From contig JAKSZP010006613.1 of the NCBI GenBank assembly GCA_022478985.1, forward strand, positions 209,711-273,710: a DNA stretch of 64,000 bases, read 5' to 3'. The notes beneath the pieces were generated by a model. It worked only from the letters and a program-made list of their open reading frames with translations. It had not been told where the DNA came from and did not search any database. The DNA comes from Massospora cicadina. Taxonomy: Eukaryota > Entomophthoromycota > Entomophthoromycetes > Entomophthorales > Entomophthoraceae. Shown in pieces: positions 9,667 to 22,099 of the stretch. Each line of letters starts with the position of its first letter. The first letter of the stretch is position 1. A program made the translations under genes and the position numbers.

Positions 9667-10290
9667 CGGACCATGTGGTTTACTAGTGTGGATGTCCACA
9701 AGTTCTCTTAAGCAATAATGGAACCAAATTTACCTCCTATGTAATCCTGAGGCAAAACAAAATTTATGGGAATCGGAGGAGTGCTATCAATTTTATAATG
9801 GAAAAAAATAAATGGAATGGTGAAACTAGTTAATAGAATACTAGCCTTAATGAAAAGAAAGTTAGTATGGGAAAAACTACCTTTGAAGAACTTTCCCAAG
9901 CTTTGTTTACCTTCGCCTACGAAATAGTCATCATACAGTAACAGGAAAAATGCTGTCTAAACTAATATATAGAAAAAATGACAGCTTTTTGCTACCTTTG
10001 TATTCTTCTGTATAGCCAGCAGTGGGAATTAGTACCAATCAATACATGAAATGACTGGCAAGTATAATTAATGAATGCAATTGAAAGTGTTTAATACCAC
10101 TCAGAGAAAAGTATATAAGAAAAATCAATGTAAAAAAAGAACTGACCAGAAATATAGGAGAAACATGAGGGGGATAAGGTAGCCTATTGTGAAACCCAAG
10201 TTTTTCGATAAAATAAGCTGGATGTTTTGTGGCTGGGTCCAATCAAGGTGATTGCCAAGTCAGTGACTGAAGCCTACACAATAAGAGCAT
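9667..10290 (+). pseudogene. Gypsy G1 integrase, second part and C-terminal SH3-like segment
   Basis: After the SINE the plus strand reads CGCPQVLLSNNGTKFTS (second catalytic block, Asp replaced by Asn), then a heavily broken stretch. WLGPIKVIAKSVTEAYTI at about 10218-10280 corresponds to the WxGPFKVIxKxxxxAYxI block of the integrase C-terminus. The end of pol is therefore near 10290. No complete frame survives. Confidence 0.65.
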
Positions 10291-11261
10291 TGCAGATGGT
10301 TGTGTAGCGAACTGAGTTAATACAAAATATCTTAAGTATTGGATCTAGGGGGGTAAATGTTGTTATGTTGCTTAAGGACAACTGAACCTACAAAAAATAG
10401 GAAAGTCCTGATTTTGGTCAAGTCCCAAGAGGGGACCACTGAACCAGAAAAGTTGGTTAAGTCTAAATTATGGTCCTCTAGACCAGGATAGCTGGCTAGA
10501 ATTAAAAAAATGAACTGCTTTACTAGGGTAGGAAAAAATGAAAAGATGGACCTCTGAACCTTTTTTACAAGTCTAAATTTTATTGCAGAAAATAAACTTA
10601 GGAAAAATACAAAAAGTCATGTTAGATATATAAGAATAAAAAAAATTTAAAAAATTAATACAAATATATATAATATACAATATCAATTTTTATATGTCAT
10701 CATCAAAAAAGCATCTGGTAATGTCACCTTATGATATGGCAGGGCCAAATTTCTTTGAAATTGGGTTTACTTCAAGTAGTCCTAAGGCGGTGGAAGAAGC
10801 AACCATATTGTTGGAATAATGAAGGGTTGAAACTAGATCTTATAGAAGTAGTCCCTAGGAAAAGATATGCTCACATTTAAAAAAATATACCCAGACTGGG
10901 GAATAAAGGAACAAGGGATAAGAGAAGCCGCCTGAGAAGATTCTTTAAATGATTAGGTGTCATATAGCCCTACCCTGGAGAAAACAGGCTTTCCAGACCT
11001 TTTATAGGCAAAAACACCTGAACTAGGATGGCACAACATGTGGCCATGGGAAATGGCTCTGCAGAGGTTTCAGCGATGAAGACACAGAAGAGTATTGTGC
11101 AAAGAAGAATAACTAAACAGAGATGCATTGAGAAAGGAAAGGAAATGAAACCAGGGAGCTCCCATTTTAATCATCTGGTGGATTCAGTTAGAATCAATGC
11201 GGTGTATATCCCTAGAAAATCTTTAGCGCTGGATAACCTGGTCAATTAGGGGATGTTTGGA
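10291..11261 (+). other. G1 3' internal region between integrase and 3' LTR
   Basis: This AT-rich stretch holds no recognisable protein domain. At 10540-10590 there is a short similarity to the LTR (acctctgaacctttttt). At 10745-10800 and 10825-10880 are two more copies of the repeat seen at 6265-6385. A 73-codon open frame at 11028-11249 (MAQHVAMGNGSAEVSAMKTQ...) has no family I recognise and may be chance. A purine-rich aattagggga at 11244-11253 lies just before the 3' LTR and could be the polypurine tract. Confidence 0.4.
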
Positions 11262-12642
11262 TGTCAATATTTCCACATTACCAACATTAAAAGTATTATA
11301 ATTATTATGCTTGCCCACTAGGTGATTATCCCGCTAAAGGATTTGGATGTTATTACATACATATGATAACTATTTTTTGATGTATTATCCTGAATTTTTT
11401 AAATAATTTGATAAGGTTGATCTGAATTATTGATATGCTGCATTGCTTGATCCTTGTCAGGTGTGCTCCTTGATAATAAATAAGTGATTAGGATTTTGAT
11501 TTTACTATTGATAACTTAATAATTCGTAGAAGCCAATCAGATATATTTATTGACAACTATGAGGTTTATGATTTGCTAGTACGTTATGCCGCATGTAATA
11601 TAGCTACTTGAAATAATTTTTGGAGTGCAACTTGCTATTTATTGGTAAGAATCACCTTACCTAAGCTGGTTGTTACCTAATAAGAGTAAATAAATGAGAT
11701 TTGAGTGATGGTGTTTAAACAACCCCCTTTTTCAACTCAGAAGAGTTTTGTTGAGAGTCAATATGATATTTTAATTAAAACAGATGAAGAAGATTGTTAT
11801 TTTGAGTGACCCTTGAGGGGTTTTTCAATAGCATCAGCTGCCATATCCAAAAAGATGCTGACCAAAGAGCTAGGCGCTGAAAAGCCTATAAATTCCCTTG
11901 TTTTTATAAGGCAGATCTTTGGTCGCAAATATATTAATTTATTATACATTTGTGTTATTTTATTACTCTTAAATTAGAGTAGAAGGGATCAGTTATCTTT
12001 AAATATAAATAATACTATCAAGTCTCTGAGGTTCCTGCGTCAATAGAGGAACCTCTGAACCTATTTTTAGGTTAAATTTTATATTTGAAGGAAGAGATTG
12101 ATTATCCCTAAGAAGACATTAAACTATAACTACTGGATAAAACTAAGGGGAGACTTTTTAGTCAGAATTAAGAGTCATCCTTAAGAGTGTACGTTCCCTT
12201 AGAACTTAAAAACCTATAACAGTATATTGAGTTTAGTGTTATCCAGAAGTTGCCAAATTTGGAAAAGAAGTTGAATGGAAAAGATTCTCTTTGATCTAAA
12301 AGAAATTTTTAGTATCTTTACCGCTGGGTTGAATGAAAATTGTTGTACTTGTTCTTTGACGGATCCTGTGCAGGAGTAATTGGTCGTGAAACGCTCAACT
12401 AGATAATGCTTTCAAAACTAATTATCAATAAGCACATAATAATTTTTATCAAGCGCTAATAATTGCAAATATAGAGAAATTTTACAAGACAATTAAAGGA
12501 GTTGGAAGAAGCTAAAATTTATATAAAATAGATGACTCCAGACTTCATTAGTGGCGTCCAACCCAAAAAAAGTGCTTAAGTGCAAAGCTTTTTAAATTTA
12601 GCAATTAGTGCTCAATTAGTAGAACCATTTTCCAAATTATCA
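11262..12642 (+). repeat. 3' LTR of Gypsy G1
   Basis: The start TGTCAATAT is chosen because G2, G3 and G4 LTRs also begin TGTC after a purine tract. The end AAATTATCA aligns with AATTTTACA of the 5' LTR. It keeps a TATA-like cctataaattccc at about 11886 followed by TTTTTATAAGGCAGATC, the same layout as in G3 (tataaattccc near 52080). It lacks the SINE found in the 5' LTR. Confidence 0.75.
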
Positions 12643-13117
12643 TAGGGTTGATTTAATAAGATAGTTTTGTCTTATTACACTCTTGTTAAAAACAGGGGAT
12701 TAAATCAGCAATTATTTAACACTTCCCGCCTTATTTAATTTTATTACTCAATATTCAATGGGATGATTATCATGCTCATAATAGGGTCAAATAAACTGGC
12801 GTGTACACAAAAATATAGTTGTTATGATCAAGCTTTAAGTTTGGTATGCTTCAGAGAAACCCAGCCAAGTAAAAGATAAGGTCGATTTTTCATAAGATGG
12901 TTAACTTGTGTGTACTATAAAATCCATAAGTAATGCACTATGAAACTCTTTTATAAACTGCAAAGCTTGCAACTATGAACCTATATCAGCATCCCTCTCT
13001 TTTTAAAGAGTTTTCTGGATAAGTTGCTCCATAGGTCTCAGAATAAACCTAGTAAGGATTCATCCAGTTGGTCAAAGTAATCAAAACTCTTATTTTATCT
13101 TAGAAATCCAGCATGCT
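12643..13117. other. AT-rich stretch, left part of repeat B
   Basis: There is no convincing gene. The right end (about 13050-13117) aligns loosely with 36830-36890, so repeat B probably begins here and is interrupted by LINE copy A. A minus-strand reading APLEQLIQKTL.KERDA faintly recalls the Gypsy segment between RT and RNase H, but it is too weak to call. Confidence 0.35.
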
Positions 13118-13231
13118 AATAATAAACTTGGATCAAAAACTTTTCTCTCTCATTGCAATCACTTTTGCAACTTATTCAATTCAAGTATGATTCTAGTTTG
13201 ATAATCTCGCAGAGGAGATTAGTCTGCGCCT

Positions 13232-14141
13232 ATGTCAGGGAGCAGTTGGGCAAGTAAGGTAAGAGGAGCAGGTGGTAGGCCCGCAGCCTCAAACGTTTGA
13301 AAACACCCCGGAGAAACTGGAAAAATGGAAAAAAATATAAAAAAACTGGCGGTCACTATTTCCCCAGAAATCCTCACTTGGCAAGCGCGATGCAACCAGT
13401 ACATCAACATGCCACACTCACAACCACTCTTATCGGTGGAATATGGAGTTCGTGTGTTTCTGGACATCCAACAAACAGCTCTATGGGAAAAATTTTATGG
13501 GGATGTTCACACTTTTTCCTGACCGCAGTGTATGTCACACCTCACTTATGTCATATGGTTGGATGGACCTCAGCTTCAAAAACAAGGAGGCAGCAGATGA
13601 AGCTGCTGCAGTGCGCATAGTGATCAACCTCCTCAAAGGGCAACGGGTCATCAAAACCAAATGCACCAGATGGACAAAATCCAACCAAATTTTCCTCACG
13701 TTTGACTTTTTGCCTACGACAGTAAAACGTGCCATTTTGGAGCAGCACCTGAAAGATGGTCTCACCGTTTACAGCAAAATACAATCTTTTGAGATGCAAT
13801 GCTTTACGCTGATGCCACACCTGTGCACCAGCAAAGCCATCACAGTTCTGACCCCAACTGAGGAGATCGCAAAGGACCTAACCCAGATCCTACACTCCAC
13901 ATATATCAATATCAAAGGGGATGCCACCCACCCTTTCCAGGTGACCGTGGACAGCGCGCCCCCTATCTGCACCCACTGTGACGTGTTCAGCCATAAGGCA
14001 CATGCATGCCCCACCAAGGAGGGCATCACATTCCAAGAGCACCCCTCGGCGGCCATGGCAAGCGGAGAGGCGCACTACAACCAACTGCAAGCACCAAAGA
14101 GGCTTTCCCATAGGGAGAACAAGGTTGCTTCCTACTGGTAA
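13232..14141 (+). pseudogene. LINE copy A ORF1 (zinc-knuckle protein)
   Basis: The start MSGSSW matches copy B. A stop replaces the Gln codon after AASNV (13299-13301), and a frameshift occurs near 13500. The rest reads KLAVTISPEIL, KTKCTRWTKSNQIFLTFDFL, ILEQHLKDGLTVY, LMPHLCTSKA and the CCHC knuckle CTHCDVFSHKAHAC (13968-14009), closing SYW-stop. It is likely an RNA-binding ORF1 protein that coats LINE RNA; that role is inferred from the family. Beyond the TAA the same frame still reads protein-like (KKAKQA, AAKVTTTIPHSQ, ETFAVEATQES) and is conserved in copy B. Confidence 0.8.
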
Positions 14142-14649
14142 AACCTATTTCCCTCGCAAGAGTGGAAGAAGGCCAAGCAGGCCTGCAGAGCTGCGGCCAA
14201 GGTAGCGGCCAAGGTCACCACCACTATCCCACACTCCCAATGCCAGGAGGACATTGAAACCTTCGCAGTGGAAGCAACTCAGGAATCTCTCAACCAATCA
14301 GATTGGGAAGCCCATGCCGATTGAGCCACCCAATCTGAGGATCCAATGGGTGACTCAATTTTACCCAATCTTTACAACCAAGCTCTGGTTGAAACCAACA
14401 TGGTCTCCAACCTACCTGAATTTTTTTTTTGACCCGCTCATTGGTGCACCAAACCCATCTGCACCACAAAAAATTTGTTTGACATCGGGAAAATAAAAAG
14501 TGAAGGCAAAATCCAACAAGAACCTTTCTGCTAAAATCAGCAAAACTACCAATAGCTTTGCTGCAATCACCCACACTGCCATGAAGGCCCATGGGGATCT
14601 AGAGGAGGCTAGTGGGCCCAGGTGCCCACCCCCTCACACCTAAGGTGCA

Positions 14650-17600
14650 ATGGGGGAAACCTTCACTTTAGGGATGTTGAATATTGCTGGACTCAAGGCC
14701 TCGCCATCCCGGGCTAGTAAACTGAGTTTTTTACAAAAAAAATTTACCCAAGGATATTTGGCCATCCAGAAGTCCCACTGTCCGCTAGGTTCCAAGGATG
14801 CTTGGAAAACCATGCTCCTCCCATCCCTATCCTTTTGGTCAGAGCACTGTAGGGTGCTAGTTCAGATAAACAATTTTAAATTTTTATTGTCAGAATCCTT
14901 CCTCAATGGCTGAGTCCTTGTTGTCACTTTCTCGTGGGCTGACATGGCACATGCTATTGTCAACATCTACGCCCCAACCTGTGCATGAGAATGTCAGGAA
15001 TTTTTCTTGTCAGTCAAATCCCTTCCGTTACCCCCAGACCCTTTCATAGTTGGCGATATGAACTGTTGGCTAAACACACCAACAGACCTTTGGCCTTCCT
15101 CCTCACACACCCCCCAGGGTCACGTAGAACTTCGCGTTCTAAAGGCCACCCTTAGGGTAATGGATGCGCTGCCATGGCGAGCCCTGCTGCTCGAAAACAT
15201 GATGCAACCCCACGTCCACAACAGCCAATTAAGGTCCATGACCCACATAGACCTTATCCTTACGCCAGCAAAATTCCAACCCCACATTATCCACTTCAAA
15301 ACAACAAAAATTGAATTCTCCAAGCACCATCTGGTCTCAATAGCCTACCACCTACCTGTCACAGTGGCTAAGGCCCCACATTGGTGCAAACTCCGCCCTC
15401 CCAAACTTGCGTCGCCAGGATTTTCCACTTGGGTGGAATCAGCAACTTTGGCAAAATAGTTTGTTACACCAATTTGCGTGGACCCCATCTCCACATGGTC
15501 AGCCTTCAAAGCGGATACCATCTGCCACACTCGCCACCTCTCCTCCCGATGCTCACGAGCCACATCAGCTGTCACTTCGCGCGCTCTAGCAGAGTTGGCA
15601 CATCTGGAGTCCAACATCCCAGCTACAGGATACAGCCCTGCATGGGGCCAGAAGTGGGCGGAAGCAGCCGCCACCTCAACGCGCTCAAAAGGCAACACAA
15701 ACATCGGGTTTGTGTTCAGTACAGGGCCAAATGCATTACAGAGGGCGACAAATGCACCGCATATTTTTTAAAAAAATTTGCACCAAACCAGAGCGTGGCC
15801 TGCACACAGGTGTGAAGATTGGATGATTCCATCGCGGATATGCCAGCCAAAGTGACAATTGAAACACAAAAGTATTACTCTGAGTTATACCAATTTAATC
15901 CAATTCAGCCAGCCAAAAGGCACAATTTATTGACCAAACCCACACCTGCACCGTTTCCCAATACCAGAAAATAATGAATTTGATTACTCCAAACGAACTA
16001 TGGACAGGCATCCATGGTGCACCAAATTGGAAATGCCCAGGCCCAAATGGCATTCCATATGAATTCTAAAAAAAGTTCTTCAAATATATATCCCCACTGC
16101 TGCTTGCCTCACTTAACCAGAGCCTTCTGGAAACGCGCCTCCTACCAGGAGGACAAGAGGCCTTCACCATCACACTCTATAAGAAAGGGGACAAGCTAGA
16201 CTTAGCCAACTGGCGCCCCATTTCTTTAACTGACACAGATACAAAAATTTTAATAAAAATCATGGCTAACCGTTTAGGGATTGTAGCATCTGCCACCATC
16301 TCCCCAGAACAATTTGGTTTCATACCCAGAAGGTTGATTTGGGACAGCGTGCACTCTGTAACTAATGCATGCCAGTCCATAGCCTCTGGGGCACTTGTAT
16401 TCTTGGACCAACAGAAGGACTATGATAGAGTAAACTGGGAATACATCAGGGCCTACCTACATCAATTCTGCTTACCCCCTCGCTTCATCAACTGGGTGAT
16501 GCTGCTCACAGAATCTGCAACAATGGCATTACGTGGCCCTGGCTTTCTAACGGAAATAGTCCAACCTCAAAGGGGCTTGCGACAAGAGGACCCCCTTAGC
16601 TCACTCTTATATAACTTCAGCCTTGACCCACTACTTCGAAACGTGAATGCCCAACTCACTGGGGTCCATGTGCCAGGCCAAGCCCCAGTTAAGATGATGG
16701 CGTTTGCAGAAGACTGTGTGGTAGGAGTGTCTAATAATAAAGATGCACGCGCACTTGAAGCTCTCATCCAGGAGTATTCCCGGGTAAGTAACGCTGCACT
16801 GAAAGCTTCCAAAATCCGAAATCATCCTCCTTGGTCAGTATCAAACCTGCTGGGCCCCAGCAACCAGTGCCCAGCCCAGCTCATCTGCTCGCACACGTGC
16901 TCGCACTCCAAGCTCACCCACACACCGCCCCACTGGTACTCCCCTTTGTGCCACGCACTACCATAGGGCCAGTCCGCCATCTGGGCGTGTGGGTGGAGGC
17001 AGGTGGGTACGCAACAGCAGTAATGGAGAGTCATATTCTAGACAACGTGACGAAGCGCATCGCCTCCCTCAGAGCCCACCCTACTTCCCTTACTGGCAGG
17101 GTTGTTTTAGCCAACTCTATGCTCCTCTCCAAAGTCTGGTTTGGAGCCCACGCCATCCCCTTCTCCCCAAGCTTTTTCAAATCCTTGTATGCCCTTCTGC
17201 AAGGATGGCTTTTGTCAGGCCGCCCTCCACCAGTACGGCTAGAGGTCATGTTTGGTCCTCATCATCATGGTGGCATGGGCCTGCTTGACTTCAAAGCCCA
17301 TGCTGCCAAGATCCTGGGCACCTGGATTGTGGCTGTCACCGCCCCTACGCTCCCCTCCCAACACTGGTCCCGCTTGGCCCACTCCAACTTCTCCCGCGCC
17401 TTGAGCCTCAACAATCCATCAGACCCTCACTCCCTGATAAAACACCTGGCTTCACACCCATCAGCCACAGGTCCTCACGGGACTAAAACCCACTACAAAC
17501 GAATCCTCCTCTCCATGTGGAGCGCTGAGTGGAGAATTTGTAATAGCGGACATACAGCCCAGAGAGGTCGCCCCTCTCCTCAATTCACACAATAGGTACA

Positions 17601-18340
17601 GGGGCTACCCATCCAAGATGGCGTGACCCCACACGGCCCCATGACCTATCCAGGGTGGACTACCTGGACATGATGGACATCCCTTACTCCATTGAGACCC
17701 AAAAAACTATCTGGAAATACGCACACCATCCTCTGTTGCAGCCTCAAATCCATTCTCATGTGTGGCGCTGCCTGAGGCGGGTGTACCATATGGCTGAGCG
17801 CTCTATTGCTTTACACTCATCCTGCGTCATGTGTGGCCAGTATGGAACGCTGTTTCACCGCTTGGAGAAGTGTCCTACCTCTAAAGTGATATGGCGTTAA
17901 ATTCAACGTCTGCTGGGCCAGGATCAAACATATCCTTTCAGTCTGTCAAGTGATATGTTTGCTTTATCAATGGCCTCCCCCCTTCCACCCTCCCTCCATG
18001 CTCTGGTGGTTGCAATCGCCATGTGGACTATCCACACGATTGTCTTGGATGCCATCGCAGGCTCCACCCCCACCCTCCCAGAAGCTGTTCATAGATTCCG
18101 GTCTCATTTGATAGACCACTTTCAGGCGTGGATGTTTGGATCCTCCCACCACGTCACCAACAGCTGGTCTCCTCCTGGTTCCCAGTTTGGTTCATCAAAT
18201 CAGACCCTTTACTCCACACGTGTTCAATTGTGGCTACAGCCCCTTCACACGTTCCCTCCCCCTCCCCATAAGTGGCGTTCCCGCCTGCAACAAGAGATAG
18301 CATCGCTTCTCTGGGGTGCCTTCCCTGTTACTAAGTTTTA
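14650..18340 (+). pseudogene. LINE copy A ORF2: endonuclease, reverse transcriptase, C-terminal knuckle
   Basis: The start MGETFTLGMLNIAGL gives the Asn of the APE endonuclease. The next motif is damaged (QKSH for QETH), and SKHH replaces SDHR. The reverse transcriptase spans about 15980-16830: ALVFLDQQKDYDRVNWEY holds the first catalytic Asp, RQEDPLSSLLYN replaces RQGDPLSPLLYN, and FAEDCVVG replaces FADDCVVG, so the second catalytic Asp is Glu. The C-terminus carries CVMCGQYGTLFHRLEKC at 17824-17874. Several frameshifts and stops are present, including a TGA at 15813-15815 that copy B shares. It is inactive. Confidence 0.88.
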
Positions 18341-18421
18341 TCTCTTTCAGGTCAAATTCAGAAGTGTCCATCCCATGGTCAGCCTTCCTCGAAATAAATT
18401 TAAAATAATAAACTAGGATCA

Positions 18422-19240
18422 ATAATGGTACGCCAAGACCCACAAAGGTAGCCACGGTCCACTTGTCACAGCTGATTTCAAAGAGATCTTGGTGGAAGCG
18501 TTAGAGGAGGTATTGGAAAAGCTTTTATCTAGAATTGTTGACTGTTTGCTGTCTATTTTAATAAAGTAACTAAAAGATGTTTTTTGATAAATTTCATTTT
18601 ATCTGAAACATAAAAGGAAAATAAGAAAAATGAATCTCCACCACCCTACCATTAGCAGAGTGATGGGTCTTATGGTGGGATGAGGGAGAGCTTTAAGTTA
18701 AACTACAATAGTGAAATAAGATTTACAATCCAAATTTTTTAGTTAACAGTTTTAATCCACAATTAACCTTTGATAGTTGGCTTATGGGAAAAGCTATTCT
18801 CATAAGCTTTCCCATTTTTCTAAATGTACAAATTACTATTACAATTTCTGATTCTGACTTAATTAAATCCCCATCTTTTGAACCTTTCTTTCTGACTTTT
18901 TCTTCAATATTTCTTGGGGGTTACGTTCCACACTCAGATTGACTTTAGAGTTTAGTCCCTACTGGGGAGAGGATTGAGACACATTTTGGAGAGCTTCTTG
19001 ATTTATTCAACGTCTTCAAAAAAACTTGCTTATATTTTTCTTTAAATACTAACTTTCTAATTTTGAAACTTGGATGGGTTGGGTTCAGGGGTAGATGGAG
19101 GAAAAGAGTGTGAAAGGTAGGGGGAGCATCACCCACCCATATCATGTCCAGGGTATTCCCTAGGTCAGAGATCTAAGTAAGTGTCTGGTACTTGGTGTTT
19201 ACTCTTTTTTTACCTAAAAGGGTACATGACCCTGTTTAGC
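18422..19240. repeat. Repeat B, copy 1 (probable Gypsy 3' end/LTR)
   Basis: This aligns with 36905-37720 over about 820 bp, including a GC-richer core (accctaccattagcagagtg.. and gatgggtcttatggtgggat) and the segment tggatgggttgggttc. Both copies lie directly 3' of a minus-strand integrase remnant, so this is probably the 3' LTR plus 3' untranslated end of minus-strand Gypsy elements of one family. TG/CA ends and target duplications were not resolved. Confidence 0.5.
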
Positions 19241-19891
19241 CCAAAATATGGAGCTAAGGGCCTTACATTACCCTTTCATGTAATAACTTGGCCCGCCTCC
19301 CCTTCATAGGTGTTGAATACCGCGAATTCTTGTGTGTGATAGGGACCTTAAAGGCTTCAAGCTAAGCCTTTTTGGGATAGTATGGTGATTTTGCCTAGTA
19401 ATGGCCTTATAAAACTAGGAAATTTAACTTTTGACAGTTTTTACGACCTTTGGATAAAACCAACATCATTATAAGAGGGACCTCTTCCCGTATATTAGGT
19501 AATGCAAACTGTGTTTGACACGATGTGAGTTCAAAATCTGCTACACTTCAAGCTATAGTGCACCATCTACTATGATGGACTCTACCACCACAGGCTTCTG
19601 TACTAAGTATAGCGATACAGAGGAAGTTTAAGAAAGCTATAAATTCTACAATGGGAGGGCAGATCCACGTGGAAGGATGCGCCATTCACACAAGGGTAAT
19701 GGGAAAAGACCTGCACATTTGCATGTTAACTTATGACATAGTATCTTAAGGTTTATATTTCTAGTGACCACCATTACTAAGTACCATTCTTAAGTGTTAG
19801 GTGCCTCAAGTCCCTTTTTATCTGCAAACTGCTTTGCGTCATAATTTATTATGTTAGCTAATTCTTGAATTGTTAGCGGATCCTCTTGATG
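19241..19891 (-). pseudogene. Minus-strand Gypsy integrase C-terminal remnant (G10)
   Basis: At about 19460-19520 the minus strand reads KHSLHYLIYGKRSLL, resembling the conserved SPFELLYGRxP block of Gypsy integrases. VMYPFR near 19210-19230 parallels VMHPLG at the same place in G7. The rest is AT-rich and unreadable. It probably belongs with repeat B copy 1 as the 3' end of one element. Confidence 0.4.
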
Positions 19892-20427
19892 TGTATCAGG
19901 ATTAAGGGTGCACTACCAAAGATCACTTGATAATTATTGCCAGGTGACTTGAAGCCTAAGGGTCTTGAATAAAAAACTTTGCGCTTCTTTTGAGCAAAAA
20001 GTCTTTTACCAGATACTTAATCAGGTAAGGCAATTCCAAATAAATTGCAAATTTTATCCATAAACTGAAAAAAGAGAAAAATACGTTTTTAGTTTAATAG
20101 CAGAAATATTTGGGAAATTGATGATGTGTCTCCAGAAAAATTCATACAGTATGATCTTAGATCTAATAAGTGTACCAAATTGATATTCTGCTGTAGCCCA
20201 TATATATTGGTTGAATATGCTGTGCTCACCCCATGCATTAGGTTTGAAACCCGAGATTAGATAGCTCTGAGGGATCATTATTCAACCACATAAGTCAGGG
20301 TTGATCCCCAATTTTGAGAGCTGTCAAATTTTGTTGGGGAATATCCCTGGCAGAAGTTTGTATATATGGTTGGATTAGGATCGAAACCATCAGCTGACAC
20401 ATCTAAATCTACCGTTCAGGTAGGAAT
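19892..20427 (-). repeat. Left (3') LTR of minus-strand Gypsy G8
   Basis: It aligns from end to end with 32492-33029, for example at taatagcagaaatat, cttagatctaataa, and gtttgaaacccgag versus gtttgaaccctgag. It starts TGTATCAGG at the same point as TGTTAGAAC in the right copy. The right boundary is approximate because similarity runs to about 20427 without a clear TG/CA end. Confidence 0.7.
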
Positions 20428-20559
20428 CCCAGCTACTTACCTCTAGATCTTAGCAAAGGGAGGGAAATGGATGGAGAAAGGAACTATGTACATGGTTTAC
20501 AACTGCACACTGAACAATCTATAAATTGATCTTTAATTGCCCCATCTATATGACTTTGT

Positions 20560-21390
20560 AAGGCCCTGACCAGTTGGTGCTAATCGATTGTCATGGCCTC
20601 CAGGCTGGTGATGCTATAATAGGACTAGGTTACATGGTTGGAAGGTGTGTAGAGGGTCATGCTTATCATTAAATTAAAGGTTTCTCTACTGGTTGTAGCA
20701 TACAGGTGTTTAAAGCCAGAGCATGAAGTCAATTAATACTCATTTGAAATACTTCGCATAGTGACTTCAGGGAGGCTTGGTCATGCATAGCCTGTACTTT
20801 AGAAGGCATATGGGGTTTTCTGCCATACAATGTTTGAAATGGAAACTTCTTAGATAAAAAATGGTAACTAATCCTATAAACCAGAATTGCACTAGGAAAA
20901 TATTGGGTCCAATGAAAAGTCCAGACGTAACCATTTTCCAGAGGGTTGCAGTTAGAGTACCATTTAACCGCTCTACCATTCCATTGGTTGCAGGATGGTG
21001 AGGGGTGGAGAATACATGTGTAGTTCCCATCAGGTCGGCTAAATCTTTCACAAACTTGAGCGGAAAATTTGCCCATTGTTAGAAAGAATGATGTTAGGGC
21101 ACCCATGTTGGGTGATAAACCTTTTAAACAAAAACATGGCGGTAGACCTTGCTGAAGCTGAGGGTAGCAATACAGCTTCCATCCACTTAGTTAAAAGGTT
21201 CACAGCTATTAAAAGGAACTAATGATCATTAGAGGCTCAGAAAAAGGTCCCACAACATTAATGCTAATAGTGTGGAATGGTTCACAGGGTGGAACCACTG
21301 GAAGTTGCGATTGGGGAATAGGCCTGGTTTGACCTTTATATACCATGCAGGACTCTTATACGTCTTGAGTTGAAACAAAGTTCCTTCCAA
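20560..21390 (-). pseudogene. Gypsy G8 integrase
   Basis: The minus strand reads, in order, ESCMVYKGQTRP (remains of the CxxC half of the HHCC zinc site), EPFHTISINVVGPF (first catalytic region), then LMGTTHVFSTPHHPATNG and MVERLNGTL with the catalytic Glu. It ends FHFKHCMAENP (FxxLYGRxP). The second catalytic Asp region reads LTMGK, so the DNG motif is lost. The motifs are spread over three frames. Confidence 0.75.
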
Positions 21391-21789
21391 ATATCATTAA
21401 GTTTTAGCCCCTGGTAGGTTTTTTGAAATCCAAGTAGCCAACTTGCCAATGTCCCTATAATATGACATCAGTTTGAGCTGAAGTTTGTACATAGGGCGCC
21501 CACTTTTTAGACACAAGTTTGCACAATTGATCGATTTTGACTTAGAGTTTGCTGATCTTTTCACAAATCTTTTTTTGAAGGGTAGATGATTCATCCTTCC
21601 ATAAATGTGGTTGAATTATGAGAACGTAAAGTCAATACTCTTCAGTGTCCATTTAAGCTAATTTGGGAAGCTTAGATAGGAAATTCATCTAATTGGTGTA
21701 TAAGCCTGGTCAGTGGACAATAGAAAAGTCCTAGTTTCGAAGTTTTAACGCCTAATGGGCTAACCTTTAATCAGGGTCCTTCATTTGCT

Positions 21790-22060
21790 GTAGCCAATGT
21801 AAGGAAGAAAAATGGGTACAATGGTTAAATGCTTCCCTTATAATCAAGATTAGAAACTCTTAATAGCCAGTTGGACTGTTAATCATTTGCAATAGGTAAT
21901 GCCATAATTGAGTTTGGCTTTAGATAAAGTCTTGCTGTATTAGGTGATGGGATGGTTCACTAAGGTTTTGTCATGTTGAGATAGTATAGCTTCAATGGCA
22001 ATATCACTAGAGTCAGTAAATAGGAGAATGGGTTTATCAAAATTTGGGTGAATAAGTACA
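21790..22060 (-). pseudogene. Gypsy G8 RNase H
   Basis: Minus-strand reading gives PVLIHPNFDKPILLFTDSSD with the first catalytic Asp of RNase H, then IAIEAILSQHD and SKTLSKAKLNYGITYCK. This matches the PVLxxPDFxKPFxLxTDASxxxxGAVLSQ and YxxTExE blocks. It lies between integrase (left) and RT (right), the normal order for the minus strand. Confidence 0.75.
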
Positions 22061-22099
22061 GGAGAGTGGGATAGAGACGCGTAGCAGATCAAAAGCCTG

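Larger units (their letters stand above)
13118..18421 (+). mobile_element. LINE copy A, 5.27 kb, with 18-bp target duplications
   Basis: The body is 13136-18403. The flanks aataataaacttggatca (13118-13135) and aataataaactaggatca (18404-18421) differ at one base. It is a full-length non-LTR retrotransposon with 5' UTR, ORF1 (zinc knuckle), ORF2 (APE endonuclease, reverse transcriptase, C-terminal zinc knuckle) and the 3' tail CATGGTCAGCCTTCCTCGA, then AATAAATTTAAAAT. It is collinear with copy B (54738-60039). Several catalytic residues are lost, so it is a fossil. It interrupts repeat B, since the flanks on both sides align with the uninterrupted region around 36.9 kb. Confidence 0.93.

Noticed and set aside
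11028..11249. 73-codon open frame before the G1 3' LTR as a real gene
   Set aside because: No domain, no second copy to show conservation, and it is in a decayed element. Kept only as a remark.
12643..13117. Continuation of G0 reverse transcriptase right of G1
   Set aside because: Only one faint reading supports it, and the right part aligns better with repeat B.
20228..20246. B-box-like GTTTGAAACC words in the G8 LTRs (20230, 32850)
   Set aside because: There is no A box at the right distance and the word is nearly palindromic. It is probably chance or an LTR motif.
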